Below are positions 1 through 11,513 of a stretch of DNA of 64,000 nt, in pieces. The notes beneath the pieces are model-generated. The model was not told where the DNA came from, searched no databases, and saw only the letters and a program-made list of their open reading frames with translations. A program made the translations under genes and the position numbers. Every line of letters begins with the position of its first letter. Position 1 is the first letter of the stretch. This stretch comes from Rhizophagus irregularis (Eukaryota > Glomeromycota > Glomeromycetes > Glomerales > Glomeraceae), in the NCBI RefSeq assembly GCF_026210795.1, contig NC_089436.1, positions 4,154,001 through 4,218,000 on the forward strand. The letters run 5' to 3'.

Positions 1-140
1 ATTCTGCCCAAAATTTTGAAGACATTGTTATTAATTTTTAATATTACTAATTCATAAGAATAAGCAAAAATGCCGAAAAAAATTTAAGTTTGAAGTGCAA
101 ACCCTTTTATATTTGTTTTTATGATGATCAATTTCTATAA

Positions 141-155
141 CCGGAAACATAGCGA
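141..155 (+). repeat. Left target-site duplication of a retroposed element
   Basis: The 15-mer ccggaaacatagcga here is repeated exactly at 2259-2273. The second copy directly follows an A-run, so the pair reads as the target-site duplication of a target-primed reverse transcription insertion. Confidence 0.75.
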
Positions 156-259
156 GATGAACTCTTCCGGACGATCTTTCGGACCAAATTTTTTACGAAA
201 GAAAAATTTTATTTTATTAAAACAAAACATATAATAATACACAAATACACATATTAAAT

Positions 260-1811
260 ATGGAAGAGACGCTCAAACAATACATAACAGAGTACTATAG
301 AGGCTTTATAGGTTTTGAGATAGAACATATAGAAGACTTTTATCAGGCTTCCAAAACTTACAAACGTATAAATTTGGGAGACAGTCTTGGACAGAGATAT
401 ATTATATCCACTAGGCGAAATAAGGATAGGAGTACGAGACGCAAGGTGTATGGCAACAAGGCCAGTCCAAAAGCACTTTTTAATGGACCTTGCCATCTTT
501 ACAATGAAACTAGGTGGCGAAACCGTCAAAAAAAATACTCCGTGAGAATCCTCGAGAAGGCGCAGCAAACGAAAAGATGAACAACGAATTAGATTCACTC
601 AAAAAGAGAAGTTTAGAAGATAGTGAAAAAATAGAAGAATTGAAAAAGGAAATAAAAAAGGCAGAAGAACGAATAAAATTCTTAGAAAATGAGGCAATAA
701 GTCAGAGAAGAAAATGACAACGGGCGAGATTGCCACTTCTAGTAAACAGAAAAGTAAGACAAAAAGCCAAGATCCGATAACAAAAATCAAAAAAGAAGAA
801 ATCATCGACACAAGATATCAAAAAGGGGAAGATCACCAAAATTCCGGTTCAAACAACTTCCGATGATGATCATTTGGAAAAACATTTTGCCAAACGGTCA
901 CGTGACTCGAAATTCTACGATTTTCCAGCTTATTGAAGGACACAGAAATTTATGAAAGCCTTAAAAAAGTAGGATACATAGAAAGGCTAGAAGTCAAATG
1001 GAATTATAAATATAGAACTGTTCGGGCTAGAATCCGCTTAACAAAAGAAACGGAAGAATCATTTATCAAAGGAGGATCCAATATAGTCATAGCAAAAAAC
1101 GATCAGTACTATTTTTTTAGGATGTTTGACGCGAAGTTAAATGCCTCAGAATTAAAAAGAGATACGAATGGCAGGCGTATAAAAAAAATTAAACGAAGAA
1201 GAATGCAAGAAACAAGATTATGTAACGCTAAAAATGCATAAGTTCAAATATGGCGGTCATTTTTCAAAAATCATCAAAGCCAACAAAATTAAATACAGAT
1301 GTATTTTAACAACGAAAATGATTTTCTACAAGCGGTATATAAATCAACAATGGATGAGTCATTAGGAGATGGATTAAAGATTAAAAGTCAACACGAGTTG
1401 ATAGGAGTAGAGGGAACGTACAAGAAAAAATTTGGAATCAACAGATTTAAGCTGCCACAACAAGAAAAAACTTCAAAATCAAAAGACAAATTTTTTGACG
1501 CTCCTTCTGATCCAATTTCAACGATTCCCAGGACTTTGGAAGAACACAAAGAATTAGACAATTTAAATAAAAACTTTAGTAAAAATCTCGAAGAAGTTAA
1601 TAAAGAGAGACAAAGCTTGCCATCAACGAAGGGAAAGAAAGTAGAAAGAAGCGAAGAAAATGAAGAGAAGATTAATGAAAACAAAAAGCGTATGGGCGTA
1701 AGCAGGGAGAAAGGAAAGATTCTGACACAGAATAAACAAATTATCCCAAAATTTCCTCACAAGTTTGGTAAATTTTCTAGGCGATCAACACTTGAATTTG
1801 ATCGAAGATAA
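260..1811 (+). pseudogene. Broken ORF1-like gene: coiled coil plus RRM-like region
   Basis: Four open stretches in shifting frames follow one another on the plus strand (260-580, 514-717, 933-1241, 1299-1811). They look like one ancestral frame broken by indels. The second (67 aa) is a Lys/Glu-rich heptad-type coiled coil containing KIEELKKEIKKAEERIKFLE. The third contains an RRM-like stretch with RTVRARIRLTKE, followed by GGSNIVIA and YYFFRMFDAKLNASEL. The fourth is a charged, probably disordered tail of 170 aa beginning MYFNNENDF. A coiled coil followed by an RRM-like domain and a basic tail is the layout of LINE ORF1 proteins, which bind their own RNA; that assignment is inference. The break between 717 and 933 holds Lys-rich sequence open in other frames. 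Confidence 0.55.
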
Positions 1812-2228
1812 TATAGGCCAAGAACATCGATTTGGACCAATTTCTTAGATATTTTCAATATATAGTGTAGTTTTTTTCTTTAGAATTGTTCTCAAATGTA
1901 AAAATTTATTGCTTAATTTTGAACGCTTTTTATATATTATATATTTTAGTTTTTATTATCTTTCTTCAATTCATAGATAGAATGATTAATATAGTAAAGC
2001 CTCAAAACAGATAAAACATTAAAAATCTAAAAACATCGTAAAATTAGTATAGTAACGTAGTTTAGAAACAAACAATATTAATTTTTAATCAAGCACAAAA
2101 TTTAGTTAGATTTTAAATTAGTAATTTTAGATCCGAATACTTAGTTATAGGGTTTAGAAAGTTTTATCTTTCTTTGCTTAAAGTGCTTTTGTATTTAATT
2201 ATCAGATCTTTTATGATCGTTTATAATT

Positions 2229-2258
2229 AATAAAGCGCGTTACTATTTAAAAAAAAAA
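2229..2258 (+). promoter_or_regulatory. Polyadenylation signal and A-tail of the retroposed element
   Basis: AATAAA at 2229-2234 precedes an A-run that ends where the second 15-bp target duplication begins. This marks the 3' end of the inserted transcript. Confidence 0.6.
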
Positions 2259-2273
2259 CCGGAAACATAGCGA
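2259..2273 (+). repeat. Right target-site duplication of the retroposed element
   Basis: Exact copy of 141-155. It follows the A-tail and is followed by unrelated sequence (ttcgaaatggccggc). Confidence 0.75.
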
Positions 2274-4916
2274 TTCGAAATGGCCGGCATTAGGATTAGG
2301 AATAGGCCTAAAACTACCCGTTAAAATATAGTACAAAGTATGTTGATCAAATTAAGTAACTCTCCGCAGCAATTATTCTTGGACTGGAATAAGGCATTGG
2401 AATTGATTCTACTAAAATCAAATTAATCGAGTCAATATCGTTATGGCATTGGATTTAAAGAAATATTAAAAAAAGAAATCTGCTTTAAAATTTTTTAAAA
2501 TTTAAAAAAAAAAAATAAATTAATGTCTTTCTATAGCCGAAATAAAGTGTTAAGATAGAAACTAAATATATAAAAAAATTTTTTAAAAAAAAATCTGTTT
2601 TAAATAGCAACACTTAATCTCTTTTTAATACTTCATTCTTGTCTTTGCAACCTACCTCTCTGCAAGACTAGCCTAAGAAACATGATTGGAACATTAATTA
2701 AGGGCAAGATGCCACTCCGTCTGCGTATGTCCTTTTACTAATGTAACATGTGATTCTCAAAACTTATGCCCCGGCCGCTGCCACTGTTTATTTGTGAGGT
2801 TCTAATCAACCTTAATGTAACAGTTGCTGGAAAGAAACAACTTGAATAAAAATGATATGAATGGTGTTTAGGAAGTCAAGTCAATTTATTAAGAGTATTT
2901 TTTTTATTATGTTCTTATTTTTTATCATCATCAAAACATTTTAGGAATTATAGTGCTAAATTATTTTATTTTTCTCAATGTATTATAGACTGAATAAAAT
3001 TTCTCTAGTCTATAGATGCAATACTATTAATGCAATTGTTAAAAAATTTTTTATTACAAGCTAAGTTAAATAAATTTGTGCGATTCTCAAATGTTTTTCG
3101 CTACGAATACAACATGTTTCAAATTACATAAAATTTATTTAAATTCTTCATTAAATTCGTGACCAATGGGTGAAGATAAATGTTATAATATAATTATTAA
3201 TACTTTACTGTAATGTCTGGCACGTAAAGTTAGTTGTATTAATTCATACAGTAATTGGAAGATACTTCAAATCTCATATTTTTCCAAATTTCAATTAGTT
3301 AATATACACTATTATACATGAATGATAGATAAAATCATATTGTTTGAAATCTATCAAAACGTAATCCATAAGAAGAAAAATGAGTAGCGGTACTCAGATA
3401 GAGCAAAGCGTGAAAAACAAAATTATGCCTGCAGTCTTCTAGACCATAAATTAGTAAGTAATTGCAATCCATAAAAAATCAGTAATAATCACATCTAATT
3501 TAATAATGTAATCTTGATAATTACTCAATGTTTAATTGAGATGAATATACAATAAAAAAATTCGCACCACACATAACAGTTCATAAAAACCGGAATATTA
3601 AGAAATATATCATATGGAATCTTTCAAATCATTTAATGTAAATTCATAAATACCGAGCATAGGTATGCTATGATGATGGTATTCCCTCGTTGAATTAACA
3701 GATACTTCAGAAATTCTTAAGGATTTGAAGGATTTGGCAAACTTGTTAATTATTTAATTATTTGCAAAAATAATTTTAAAATTAAAAAATAAATCTGAGT
3801 AGATAAGAAAATTGAATTCGTGCTTTGCCTTTATATATTCCAACTAAGTGGAAACTAATAAAGGGTGAGGTACATAAAAAATTATAGTAAATGATAAATC
3901 CTTAAATTATCGTTCAAAGAAATCAATGATTCACGTTTAGCTACAAATATATTAGTAATATAATTGTTATTCAATGTAAAATAGGAGAATATTCCCACAA
4001 TTGTAATGTATTGACCAGAGTACACGAACGAACTACTACGTTTAAAAAATAAAAATATTTAGATTTAAGATTAGGATGAGTACAACAACCGGTAATTTGA
4101 AAAAGTGCTTTCTATGCTTTGCCATATTTTATAAAAATTGCTTAAAGAAATATAAAGTTGTAAACATTGTTTTCGTTTACCGACGAATGTGTTATCATTT
4201 GACACGAATCGACAGTCAACGCCTAGATGGATGATTTACATGTTTAGTAATCACCTCCATGCGGGAGGTTGGGTTTTTTTGTTTCACATTTTTCCCATAG
4301 CAGTACTTTTTTATAGAATATAATCATTTATTTGCTTATTAAAGTTTTTTTTCTTCTTTTTTTTTGATTTAGATTGTTTTATTTTTTGTTTTAATATTCG
4401 CCACTATAGATTTAGATAAGACTGGTTACCCCTTTTGGTCTTGGTTAGTAATTGGAGGAACGACTCCCTTAGAGTGACTTATATATTGATGTAGTCTGCC
4501 CTTTTTGGGGTTAGCAATTTTTGTTTTGTACACTACTCTGTTCTTGTCGTAATATCAAAAATAAAATAAAAATAAAAAAGTAAAATAGAAGAATATAATT
4601 CAGGCTAAGAATAAATACCCGTGAGGAAGTGAAGGATTAAGAGCAAGTGAAAAACATCAAAGCATACCTACCTAGATCTGTTAAGATAATAATAAAAATA
4701 ATAAAATCTTTATCATCATATAATGAATACTTAGTTTCATAAAGCGATATGTGTAGCTTATTTATTCATATAATAAAATTAAAGCATTAATATGTAATGA
4801 AATAAGATTAATTTCAGAAATATTTTAAATATGATAATAATCCAACATATAAATAACCAAAATTTTTAAGTGTATTTAAATTAACCAAATTGTAATCTGA
4901 TATAAAAAACGTGCGC
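2274..4916. other. AT-rich gene-free stretch
   Basis: No convincing coding frame on either strand. It contains A/T homopolymers, a GC-richer patch at 2640-2830 of unknown meaning, and a hairpin followed by a T-run at 4253-4281 (separate entry). The 3' end serves as downstream flank for the minus-strand TLDc gene. Confidence 0.5.
4210..4281 (+). ncRNA. Possible short RNA: A-box-like motif, hairpin, T-run
   Basis: acctcc and ggaggt around a short loop (4253-4270) form a stem, followed after a few bases by seven Ts at 4275-4281, as at the end of an RNA polymerase III transcript. About 30 bases upstream, gcctagatgg resembles an A box with one mismatch. No clear B box is seen. This is a weak candidate only. 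Confidence 0.15.
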
Positions 4917-6433
4917 TCATTGCTTTTTAATTTGAAATACTTCATAATCTTCCATAGAAAATTTATCTGGTGTTTCCCTTATCTCTTTTTCATAATAACA
5001 CTTTCTACACCAACTATTAGTGTAATCTACAGATTCGCTATAAGCCCCTATAATAATGTCACTGCCAAAATAGGGACCAACTGTACTATTATACAATATT
5101 GCATATTCCTCATATTTTACATTGCTAATAATTGCATCTTTAATATTCTTATCTTTGAAAGAAAAAATAAAACTTTCTTTAGTTTTACTCCAAGTACCAC
5201 GATTAGGAGATTCCCATTTTAAAGGATTATATCCACCAATAATTTCTTCTGTTCCTCTTATTTTAATAAAAGTAATAGTATTATGTTTGCCATCACATAA
5301 TTCATGAAATTTTTTAGGAGTAAATCCATCTCGGCTTCCTCTTAATAATAATTCAAATTTATATTCATTTACATTAGCAAATTTTTTGTCAACTGTTTTA
5401 TCAATCCAACTTGAAATCGTTGAAACAATACCGGAATCAACTATCTGTGAATCGATGATTTGAGCGGTATTTTTAAGTGGTGGCGATCGTGTGACTATTT
5501 TTCTAGGACGTAATACGTTATAAATTGATACACTATCGGGGTCCAAATAAGAGTTTAATAATTCTTCATAGAATTGATTACTTAAAAGTTTTTGATATGG
5601 TCGAACTTTATATGTAAATTCTTTAGATGATAAACAAAAAAATCTAACTAAAGGTATACAATTTTGTAGAGTAACTTTCATTTTCTTAAAATCATCATCT
5701 GTCCAAGTAATAGGATCCGGAATTAAGGTTGAATTTTGTGCAAGACCCCATTTTAAAATATTTTCCCATACTTCAACCTCATTCATTTGTAAATCATCTC
5801 TTTTAATAAGTGAAATTAAAGATTTTTCAGAAAGTGAGGTAAAATCAAATGATTGAAACACTTTTTCAGGAGATTGAACCATTAAATTTGTACAAAATTC
5901 TTGAAGCTCTGATAAATTATTAGATCGTGAACTTATTTGTTGAGTAAATTCAAAATGTTGTTCCATCCACTCAGATTTATTTTCAATTAAATATTTTTGT
6001 AAATAATTAACTAGTTCTTGAAGACAAAGTTCATCTGCAGCTACCAAAATTTTAAGAAAGTCTAAAGTATCTTGGCCATCCAACGAAAGAATACCACCAT
6101 ATATGTATCTATAATAAAAATTTTATAAATATTGGAATTAAAATTATCTTTTATATAATATATTAAACTTATAACTTACTCTAAAATAATTTGAAATATT
6201 TCCGGTGATATATTTGGTAATTTAATATGAACCAAAAAGTTGTCGTTATTCCTTTTATTGGAAGCCAAATTTCGTTGTAAATATGGAGAACGGTAACACA
6301 AAATGTTCATATGGGCACGAAATATTTTTACGTTAGGATCTTCACCAACTTCAATTGTAACATCATAATATTTATCATCTTTCAATAATTCAATATAGTT
6401 TTGACTTAATTTTGAAAGAAATTGGGTAGACAT
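4917..6433 (-). CDS. BTB-BACK-TLDc domain protein (2 exons, 481 aa)
   Basis: Two exons, 6433-6180 and 6108-4917, join across a 71-bp GT-AG intron (donor gtaagt, acceptor ttatag) and restore the frame as ...IILEYIYGG. The start is the ATG at 6433 (MSTQFLSKL); the open frame extends upstream but without family similarity. Domains: BTB about 20-115, with YYDVTIEVGE and FRAHMNILCYRSPYLQ; BACK about 125-225; TLDc about 315-478, with LLLRGSRDGFTPKKFHELCDG, IIGGYNPLKW and the terminal EDYEVFQIK. Family knowledge: BTB domains recruit Cullin-3 ligases, and TLDc domains occur in oxidation-resistance and V-ATPase-binding proteins. BTB-TLDc proteins are hugely expanded in Rhizophagus. It is divergent from the kinase gene at 6817, with 383 bp between start codons. 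All domains look intact. Confidence 0.9.
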
Positions 6434-6629
6434 TTCGTTTTTTTTTTTAAAAAAAAAGGATAATTCAGTATTTATAATTATTTTGGATATGGCCAAATTT
6501 GTACAGTGCATTACGCCAATCTGCGGCTTGTTCCACCATAAATTTTCATTTATGTAAACTCCTCCGTGATTGACGATCACTATTAAAATTGACCCGGCAT
6601 ACGAACTTGGCTGATTACGACATTACGGC

Positions 6630-6649
6630 GTTACGGCACGTGCCGTAAC
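6630..6649. promoter_or_regulatory. 20-bp perfect palindrome with central E-box, between divergent genes
   Basis: GTTACGGCACGTGCCGTAAC is a perfect palindrome centred on CACGTG, the bHLH E-box. Extra half-sites (ttacgac, ttacggc, aacggcac) lie within 30 bp on either side. It sits between the TLDc gene start at 6433 and the kinase array start at 6817, so it could act on both. Function is inferred from position and symmetry. Confidence 0.5.
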
Positions 6650-6816
6650 CGTTCTAACGGCACTTATAAAGTTATGTGTAATTATTTTTGTGATACCGTT
6701 ACTCAAAATAACGCTCGGACCGTAGTTTTTCCGGCTGCAATTGTATTATAAATTCATACCGTAAAAAGTTTGTTATTTTCGGAAATTTAAAACTTCCATT
6801 TTTATTAAATATAACG

Positions 6817-9800
6817 ATGAGTGGCATGGAATGTGAAATTTGTAGCAAAAAGTATACAATGGTGTTTTCTAAATGGTGTAAACAATGCGAAACAAATAAA
6901 TTAAGAAAAAATTTTACAAACTGGACTAGTGGAAATGAGAAAATTGATAATTTTATCCAAGAAAAACAATTAGAGATTAATAACTCATGGAATATTGTAT
7001 TTGAATGGATACCATATAATAAATTTCTTGACATCAAAAAAGTAGATAAAGATGATATTTCTACAATATACTCGGTAAAATGGGAAGATGGTCCATTAGA
7101 GTGGAATAATTATAGTAAAAAATATATAAGAAACCCAAAGGAAGTTGAATTTAAAGAATTAAAATTAAAATATTCACATAATTTACAAAATGTTGTTGAA
7201 TTTCTAAATGAGGTAAAATTATTTTATTTGAATTGAAATTCACTTTTAATATAATACTAATTTAAAATTATTTTGTATTTTATAGATTAAAGTATATTCA
7301 ACTAATTTCGAGATATTTGGCATATCTCAAAATCCACATACAAAGGATTATATTATAGCTTTACAAAATAATTATTCTTACTGTATAAAATGTAACTATA
7401 AGTATACTAATATAATCCAAGAATGGTGTAAACAATGTGAAACAAATAAGTTAATTACAAACTGGACTAGTGGAAATGAGAAAATTGATAATTTTATCCA
7501 AGAAAAGCAATTAGAGATTTATAGCTCACGGAATATTGTATTTGAATGGATACCATATAATAAATTTCTTGACATCAAAGAAGTAAATAAAGATGATATT
7601 TCTACAATATATTCGGCAAAATGGGAAGATGGTCCATTAAAGTGGAATAATTATAGTAAAAAATATATAAGAAACCCAAAGGAAGTTGAATTAAAAGAAT
7701 TAAAATTAAAATATTCACATAATTTAGTTGTTGAATTTCTAAATGAGGTAATTTTATTGAATTGAAATTCACTTTTAATTAATACTAATATATTATTTTG
7801 TATTTTATAGATTAAAGTAACTAATTTTACGATATTTGGAATATCTCAAAATCCAGATACAAAGGATTATATTATAGTTTTGCAGAATTATTATCATTAC
7901 TACTGTATAAAATGCAGCAATGGTATAATCCATGGGTGGTGTAAACAATGTGAAACAAATAAATTAAAAAATTTTACAAACTGGAGTAGTGGAAATAAAA
8001 AAATTGATAATTTTATCCAAAAAAGGCGATCAAAAATTAATAACTCATGGAATATTGTATTTGAATGGATACCATATAATAAATTTTTTAACATCAAAGA
8101 GGTGAATAAAGATGATTTTTCTGCAGTATATTTAGCACAATGGAAGGACGGTCCATTATATTGGGATAAAAATAGTAATAAATATATAAGAGAACCAGAA
8201 AAGGTTGCTTTAAAATGTCCATACGATTCACAAAATATTGATAATTTTTTAAATAAGGTACGAAATTTTTCTACTAAATAGAAATTCATTTTATTATAAT
8301 AATTTGTTGTTTTGTATTTAATAGGTTTAAATATATTTAATGAAAATTGAAATATATGGAATATCTCAAAATCCAAATACAAAGGATTATATTATGGTCT
8401 TACAAGATAAGAATTATTGTTTAATATGTAATTATAAATATAGCGATATAAATTGTAAATGGTGTAAACGATGTGAAACAAATAAATTAATTACAAACTG
8501 GACTAGTGGAAATAAAAAAATTGATAATTTTATCCAAGAAAAGCAATTAAAGATTTATAACTCACGGAATATTGTATTTGAATGGATACCATACAATCAG
8601 TTTAGTGAAATTAAAGAAATAGGAACACATGATCATATTACAGTATATTCAGCAAAATGGAATAATGGCCCGTTAATGTATGACGCAAATATAAGGAAAT
8701 ATAAAAGAACTCCAGATGCGTTAGTTAGATTTAAATGTCTATTGTTTAAGCAGGAGTCATTAACATTTTTCGAAAACCTACTATTATTATTTAAGGAGCA
8801 AAATACAACTAATGAATTCTTAAATAAGGTATGAAAATTTTATAAACCTAATTTACTTGGTTCTTTTTTAATATTCAGTAGCATTTTTTCTTTTTTACTT
8901 TAATAGATTAAAAGATATTTTATGGTAAATAGTAATAAGATATATGGAATATCTCAAAATCCAAATTCAAAAGAATATTTAGTTATTCTTAATGGTGGTT
9001 GTGTAAAGTGTGGTGAAATATATACTAATATATTATATGGATGGTGCAATCTGTGTCATATAAGTTCTTTTAAAAATAATTTTGTAAATTGGAGTAGAAA
9101 TGAACTAATTGATAATTTCATTCAAAAAATGAAATTAAAAATTAAAAAATATGATGATATAATATTTGAATGGATACCATACAATCAGTTTATTAATGTT
9201 AAAAAAATAGGTCAAAATAATTTTACTACAATATATTTAGCAAAATGGGAAGATGGTCCATTAGAGTATAATATAAATACAATGCAATATGAAAGGGATC
9301 CAAACAGAGCAATTACTTTAAAATGTTTAAATAATACACGAAATATGATCAATGAATTCTTGGACAAAGTATGTATACATAAATTTAATTTACTTGATTT
9401 ACTTATAACTGATAATAATAATTATTTATCTGTCTTATATTATTAATAGATTAAAGTAAATTCAATAGTGAAGGGAAGTAATGTTCTTAATAATATATAT
9501 GGAATCTCTCAAAATCCTGATACAGGTAATTATATTATGGTTCTCCATGGCAAATATTTTGAAAAATATTTTGAAGGACATTGTATAAAGTGTGATAAGA
9601 TATATACAGATATACGTAATAAATGGTGTAAACCATGTCAAATAGATTATTTTAAAAAATTCTTTACTAGTATAAACAAAGAAATTGATAATTTTATTCA
9701 AGAAATGCAATTGAAAATCAATAATCATGATGATATAGTATTTGAATGGATACCATACAATCAGTTTAATGATATTAAAAGAATAGGTAAAGGTGGTTTT

Positions 9801-10892
9801 GCTACAGTATATTCAGCAATATGGAAAGATGGTTTATTAAAGTATGATATAAATAAAAACCAATATATAAGAAATTTTGATACAAAAGTTGCTTTAAAAT
9901 ATTTATATAATTCTCAAAATATTACCAGTGAATTTCTCCATGAGGTACAGTATGTAATTTTTCTATAAATAAACTAGTACAGTACTTTATATTGTATAAT
10001 AATCAATTTTTTTTTTCATTAGGTTAAAGCTTATTCAATAAATAATTCTGGTAAAATACTTAAAGTTTATGGAATATCACAAGATCCAAACACAAAGGAT
10101 TTTATCATGGTTCTTCAATATGCAGAAGGTAGAAACTTTGATTATTGGATATATAACAATTACAAATATTTTAATTGGTCAACTAAATTAAAAATATTAA
10201 ATGATATTATTAGTGGCCTTAAAGAAATCCATCAAAAACAAATGGTTCATCATGATTTTCATGTAGGAAATATATTATTTAATGAAATTTTTGTAATTTC
10301 TTCAAATATTAAAATATATATTTCAGACATGGGATTGTGCAGAGAAGTTGGTAATGTAGATAAAACAACTATTTATGGGGTTATGCCTTATGTGGCGCCC
10401 GAAGTATTAAGAGGAAAACCTTATACTCTAGCGTCAGATATATATAGCTTTGGAATGATTATGTATTTTGTAGCAACGGAAAAACAACCTTTTGCTAACT
10501 GTGCTCATGACGAACTTTTAGCATTAGATATATGCAAAGGAATTAGACCCGAAATAAATGAGTCTGAGGCACCAAAATGTTATATTGATTTAATGAAAAA
10601 GTGTTGGGATACAGATCCTAACAATAGACCAGATGCTATTAAAGTAGAAGATTCTATTAGATTCTTATATAATTCATATTTTGGTCATAGTTCAATTAAC
10701 AAAGATTATGAAATTGAGAAACAATTCAAAGAAGCAGAGACATATAGAAGAAATAATCTTTCATTTTTTAAATATAGCCAGTTAGATACTCATCCACAAG
10801 CTATTTATACATCTCGGTTACTTAATCCATTCACTAAAGTTCTTGAAAAGTATGATAAATCTGAATGTTTGGAATGTGAAATTATAAATTAG
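6817..10892 (+). CDS. Multi-N-lobe kinase: six ribbon/N-lobe modules, one kinase C-lobe (7 exons)
   Basis: Exons 6817-7212, 7286-7747, 7811-8257, 8325-8828, 8907-9368, 9450-9944 and 10023-10892 are all phase 0, with introns of 63-81 bp. Exons 2-6 repeat one unit: a beta4-beta5/hinge piece (YGISQNP..KDYIMVLQ), a Cys-x2-Cys...Trp-Cys-x2-Cys ribbon, an IDNFIQ motif, then EWIPYN and a kinase N-lobe ending just after the alpha-C Glu. Exon 1 is the same without the hinge piece. Exon 7 carries the C-lobe: HHDFHVGN, SDMG, VAPEVLRG, DIYSFGM, and the family tail QTHPQAIYTSRLLN. Only exon 6 has a normal glycine loop (GKGGFATVYSA) and VALK; exon 3 also keeps VALK. All six ribbons keep four Cys. An in-frame TAA (8328-8330) follows the exon 4 acceptor, and an ATG at 8340 could restart translation, so this may be two genes of three modules each. 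Confidence 0.75.
8325..8342 (+). other. In-frame stop at an exon junction, followed by possible restart ATG
   Basis: The acceptor aatag ends at 8324. The expected frame then reads gtt taa, giving a stop at 8328-8330, and the frame-matched ATG is at 8340. Sister exons start attaaag at this point. Reading through exon 3 into the intron also stops at 8279-8281. The upstream transcript could thus encode three modules without a C-lobe, and the downstream one three modules plus the C-lobe. Confidence 0.6.
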
Positions 10893-11188
10893 ATAAAAAA
10901 ACTTATTCATTAAAAAGATATTTCATTTTACTATCTCTACAAAAAAAATTCTAGAATAAGCTCCAATAAATGATCATTTTTCTAGTTTTTATTCCGGAGA
11001 AACTCAGACATGTGATGTACCTTTATGTAAATGCTATAATGTATTGAGCAATACAAAACGTGCTTTTGATAAATGGTATAAGATCTACAGTCACGTGATT
11101 AAAATTAACATATAAAATAAAATTTATGATTTGAGCCGAAATTAAGATCGGCGATTACGAGAACCATTTTTTTTTATTTGCTACGCCT
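10893..11188. other. Spacer downstream of the multi-module kinase
   Basis: AT-rich 3' flank with no gene seen. It ends where the copied kinase promoter block begins (ttaggctgaaaatt). Confidence 0.5.
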
Positions 11189-11513
11189 TAGGCTGAAAAT
11201 TATTTTTATTTGGTTTCATTCAATCCGATTGTTTATTGAAAATTTCCTTTTTTTTTTATGCCGATCAATAACGTAACAAAGTATTTTATTTTTATCAATC
11301 AGATTAATACTATATGTAGAATTTTTGTATTCAAAATTTTGGATGTTACACATGTTGCACAGAGGCTTATTTGTTGAATAAATTTATCCGAACTCCGTAA
11401 TTTTTAAAAAAATTTTTTTTTTTTACGTTTCATTTTATTATATTGTTAACGTTTATCTTTGAATTTACTAAGTAAATTGTAATCTACATATACACAATCC
11501 AAATTAATTTAGT
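11189..11513 (+). promoter_or_regulatory. Conserved promoter/5' UTR block of kinase A
   Basis: About 325 bp from ttaggctgaaaattattt to the start codon is nearly identical to sequence upstream of kinases B (15620-15944), C (split; 18987-19098 and 26579-26793) and D (44527-44848, inverted). Shared landmarks are gccgatcaatagcgtaacaa, tggatgttacacatgttgca and ccgaactccgtaattt. It was duplicated with the genes and probably holds their promoter. Confidence 0.65.

Larger units (their letters stand above)
156..2258 (+). mobile_element. Poly(A)-tailed non-LTR element carrying only an ORF1-like gene
   Basis: A 2.1-kb insertion lies between two copies of a 15-bp direct repeat. It ends in about ten A residues, preceded by an AATAAA signal at 2229-2234. 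This is the signature of LINE-machinery retroposition. It contains a broken ORF1-like reading frame (260-1811) and I see no endonuclease or reverse transcriptase ORF. It is therefore either a half-LINE (non-autonomous ORF1-only element), an element with ORF2 deleted, or a processed copy of a host gene. A second diverged copy of the same coding sequence lies near 50570-50970, which argues for a repeated family. Confidence 0.65.

Noticed and set aside
4420-4540. Structured-looking stretch with ggag/ctcc and acccc/ggggt words
   Set aside because: Stems are only 4-5 bp and no RNA family is recognisable.
6176-6580. Longer N-terminus for the TLDc protein from an upstream start at 6580
   Set aside because: The added 49 residues cross an A/T homopolymer and lack similarity. 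The ATG at 6433 starts right before the BTB domain.
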